In this document: piece by piece, positions 61,637 to 62,759 of the stretch | Layout of the letters: every line of letters begins with the position of its first letter | How positions within the stretch are numbered: position 1 is the stretch's first letter | Assembly: GCA_035443825.1 (NCBI GenBank) | Contig: DAOMNN010000011.1 | Coordinates: forward strand, 1 to 62,759 | From: DAOMNN01 sp035443825 | GTDB lineage: Bacteria; Pseudomonadota; Gammaproteobacteria; Burkholderiales; Rhodocyclaceae | Length of the DNA: 62,759 nucleotides | Reading direction: 5' to 3' | The notes under the pieces: model-generated | Seen by the model: only the letters and a program-made list of their open reading frames with translations | Databases searched by the model: none | What the model was told of the DNA's origin: nothing | Made by a program: the position numbers and the translations under genes

Positions 61637-62539
61637 ATGAGAACAATTGAGCTCGATGAACTCGAGATCTTCCATGCCGTGGTCACGCAAGGCGGCGTCG
61701 CCCGCGCCGCGCAGGCGCTCAATCGCGTGCCTTCGAACGTGACCACACGGATCAAACAGCTTGAGGAACGGCTCGGCGTTGCATTGTTCAGCCGTCACGG
61801 CCGCCGTCTCGTTCTGACCATGGAAGGCCGGCTACTTCTCGGCTATGCCGAGCGGTTGCTACGGCTCGCGGGTGAAGCCGAGTCTGCAGTCCGTTCCGGG
61901 CAACCGCTGGGCGTCTTCCGGCTCGGTTCGCTCGAGAGCACGGCCGGAAGCCGTCTGCCGCCCATCCTGTCCGCCTATAATCGCACCTATCCCGACGTGC
62001 GCGTCGAGCTCGTCACGGGCACGACCGGCGCATTGATCACGCGGCTGATGCGCCATGACATCGAGGCCGCCTTCGTGTCCGAGCCGTTCACCGCCCCCGG
62101 ATTGCTCTTCGAGCCGGTGTTCGATGAGGAACTGGTCCTGATCAGCGGCATGGGCGTGCCGGCGATCCGGAGCGCGTCGGAGGTGGGCCGCGCGACGCTG
62201 ATCGCGTTCGCGAACGGCTGTTCGTACCGCAAGCGGCTGGAGGATTGGCTGGGCGATTCGAACATCTTGCCCGAACGCGTGCTCGAATTCGGTTCGTACC
62301 CCGCGATCGTCGCATGCGTGGCCGCCGGCACCGGCCTGGCCATCGTGCCGCGCTCGGTGCTGGCCGCCCTCAACGCCTCGGCCGAGATCCGCCAGCACCC
62401 CCTACCCCCGTCGATCTCGCGCAACCGCACGCATCTGCTATGGCATCCGGGCATCGAGTCGCTTGCCCTGCAAGGCCTGCGCGCGCTCGTTCTGAAGTGG
62501 CGCGAGCCGCCGGCGACGACGTCCCATGTGCGCACTTGA
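61637..62539 (+). CDS. LysR-family regulator 3 (YbfB-linked)
   Basis: The 300-residue product starts MRTIELDELEIFHAVVTQGG. The winged helix with QALNRVPSNVTTRIKQLEERLG and effector domain with FRLGSLESTAGSRLPPILSAY are complete. It is divergent from the YbfB-like transporter and its CMD gene, which it probably controls. The start at 61637 is the first ATG beginning the domain. Confidence 0.88.
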   Translation: MRTIELDELEIFHAVVTQGGVARAAQALNRVPSNVTTRIKQLEERLGVALFSRHGRRLVLTMEGRLLLGYAERLLRLAGEAESAVRSGQPLGVFRLGSLESTAGSRLPPILSAYNRTYPDVRVELVTGTTGALITRLMRHDIEAAFVSEPFTAPGLLFEPVFDEELVLISGMGVPAIRSASEVGRATLIAFANGCSYRKRLEDWLGDSNILPERVLEFGSYPAIVACVAAGTGLAIVPRSVLAALNASAEIRQHPLPPSISRNRTHLLWHPGIESLALQGLRALVLKWREPPATTSHVRT

Positions 62540-62759
62540 GGGGAGCAGGCCACTCCGTGAGAAGGCCATGCCGAGAATCGGCACGGCCGTCGATAATTCG
62601 CGCAATGGTGGAAGCACACCCGATCGTTCGTCGTAACCCGATCGGGACAATCCCACTCCTCGCCCGTCGAACTCAATGACAATTGCTCGGCCTGACCGGC
62701 CATTGGGGGGTGTCCCAACCAACGGCAGCAGCGGGTCGGTAAGCGGTCGAGGCCCTGGC
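62540..62759. other. 220-bp right-edge stretch
   Basis: No gene is supported after the LysR stop; any gene here would continue beyond the window. Confidence 0.4.

Overview
The window looks like one contiguous piece of the chromosome of a high-GC betaproteobacterium. The Rhodocyclales type (Azoarcus/Thauera/Aromatoleum-like) seems most likely. This is inferred from the gene families: osmoregulated glucan genes opgG/opgH, an AniA-type nitrite reductase, ethylbenzene-dehydrogenase-like haem protein, GcvA-type LysR regulators and an ECF42 sigma factor. No rRNA, tRNA, CRISPR array, intact insertion sequence or prophage was seen. Several decayed gene remnants are present.

Layout. 0-6 kb: end of a TRAP transporter permease, a CBS-ACT protein, a palindrome-rich intergenic repeat, a large PEP/pyruvate-binding protein and an rRNA-type methyltransferase. 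5.6-10 kb: a zinc-ribbon protein, an alpha/beta-hydrolase that seems to have lost its catalytic triad, and an ECF42 module (two DGPF/YciI proteins, a VOC protein, the sigma factor). 9.9-15 kb: small proteins, YajD, a BNR-propeller/ThiS pair, a transglutaminase-like protein, AcpH, an MFS transporter. 15-24 kb: a PAS-GGDEF cyclase, LysR/DoxX/LigB dioxygenase, and the opgG-orf92-opgH operon. 24-30 kb: a short KdpD-like kinase and KdpE facing trkA-trkH, then a frameshifted ParE-like toxin remnant and a membrane-anchored TIR protein. 30-36 kb: a CNNM/CBS transporter-like protein and an ABC exporter of the YbbA-YbbP type.

36-48 kb is a redox and signalling region. It holds a 7TM-AraC regulator; a predicted haem DOMON protein, a small DUF2231-like membrane protein and a beta-barrel, followed by an EnvZ/OmpR-like pair; then a PepSY-PhoP-PhoQ-like operon divergent from a second PepSY protein and a ferric-reductase-like flavocytochrome. 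The divergent PepSY promoter carries a symmetrical four-element operator, TGAAC-N6-TGAAC-N5-GTTCA-N6-GTTCA. The 48.5-50.7 kb segment has lower GC (FMN reductase, acetoin/diacetyl reductase) and is probably acquired. It is followed by DoxX and luciferase-like-monooxygenase remnants around a nitrite reductase with an unusual N-terminal membrane anchor.

53-62.5 kb is a catabolic-looking island. It has three LysR regulators, two transporters, two DsbA/HCCA-isomerase-like proteins, a CmcJ/NvfI-type protein, a PaaI-like thioesterase, a CMD-family protein and a 44-residue membrane peptide coupled to one transporter. Its substrate cannot be read from sequence. The best candidates for undescribed biology are the DOMON/DUF2231/barrel unit, this catabolic island, the Kdp-type regulators placed at trkAH, and the propeller/ThiS pair.
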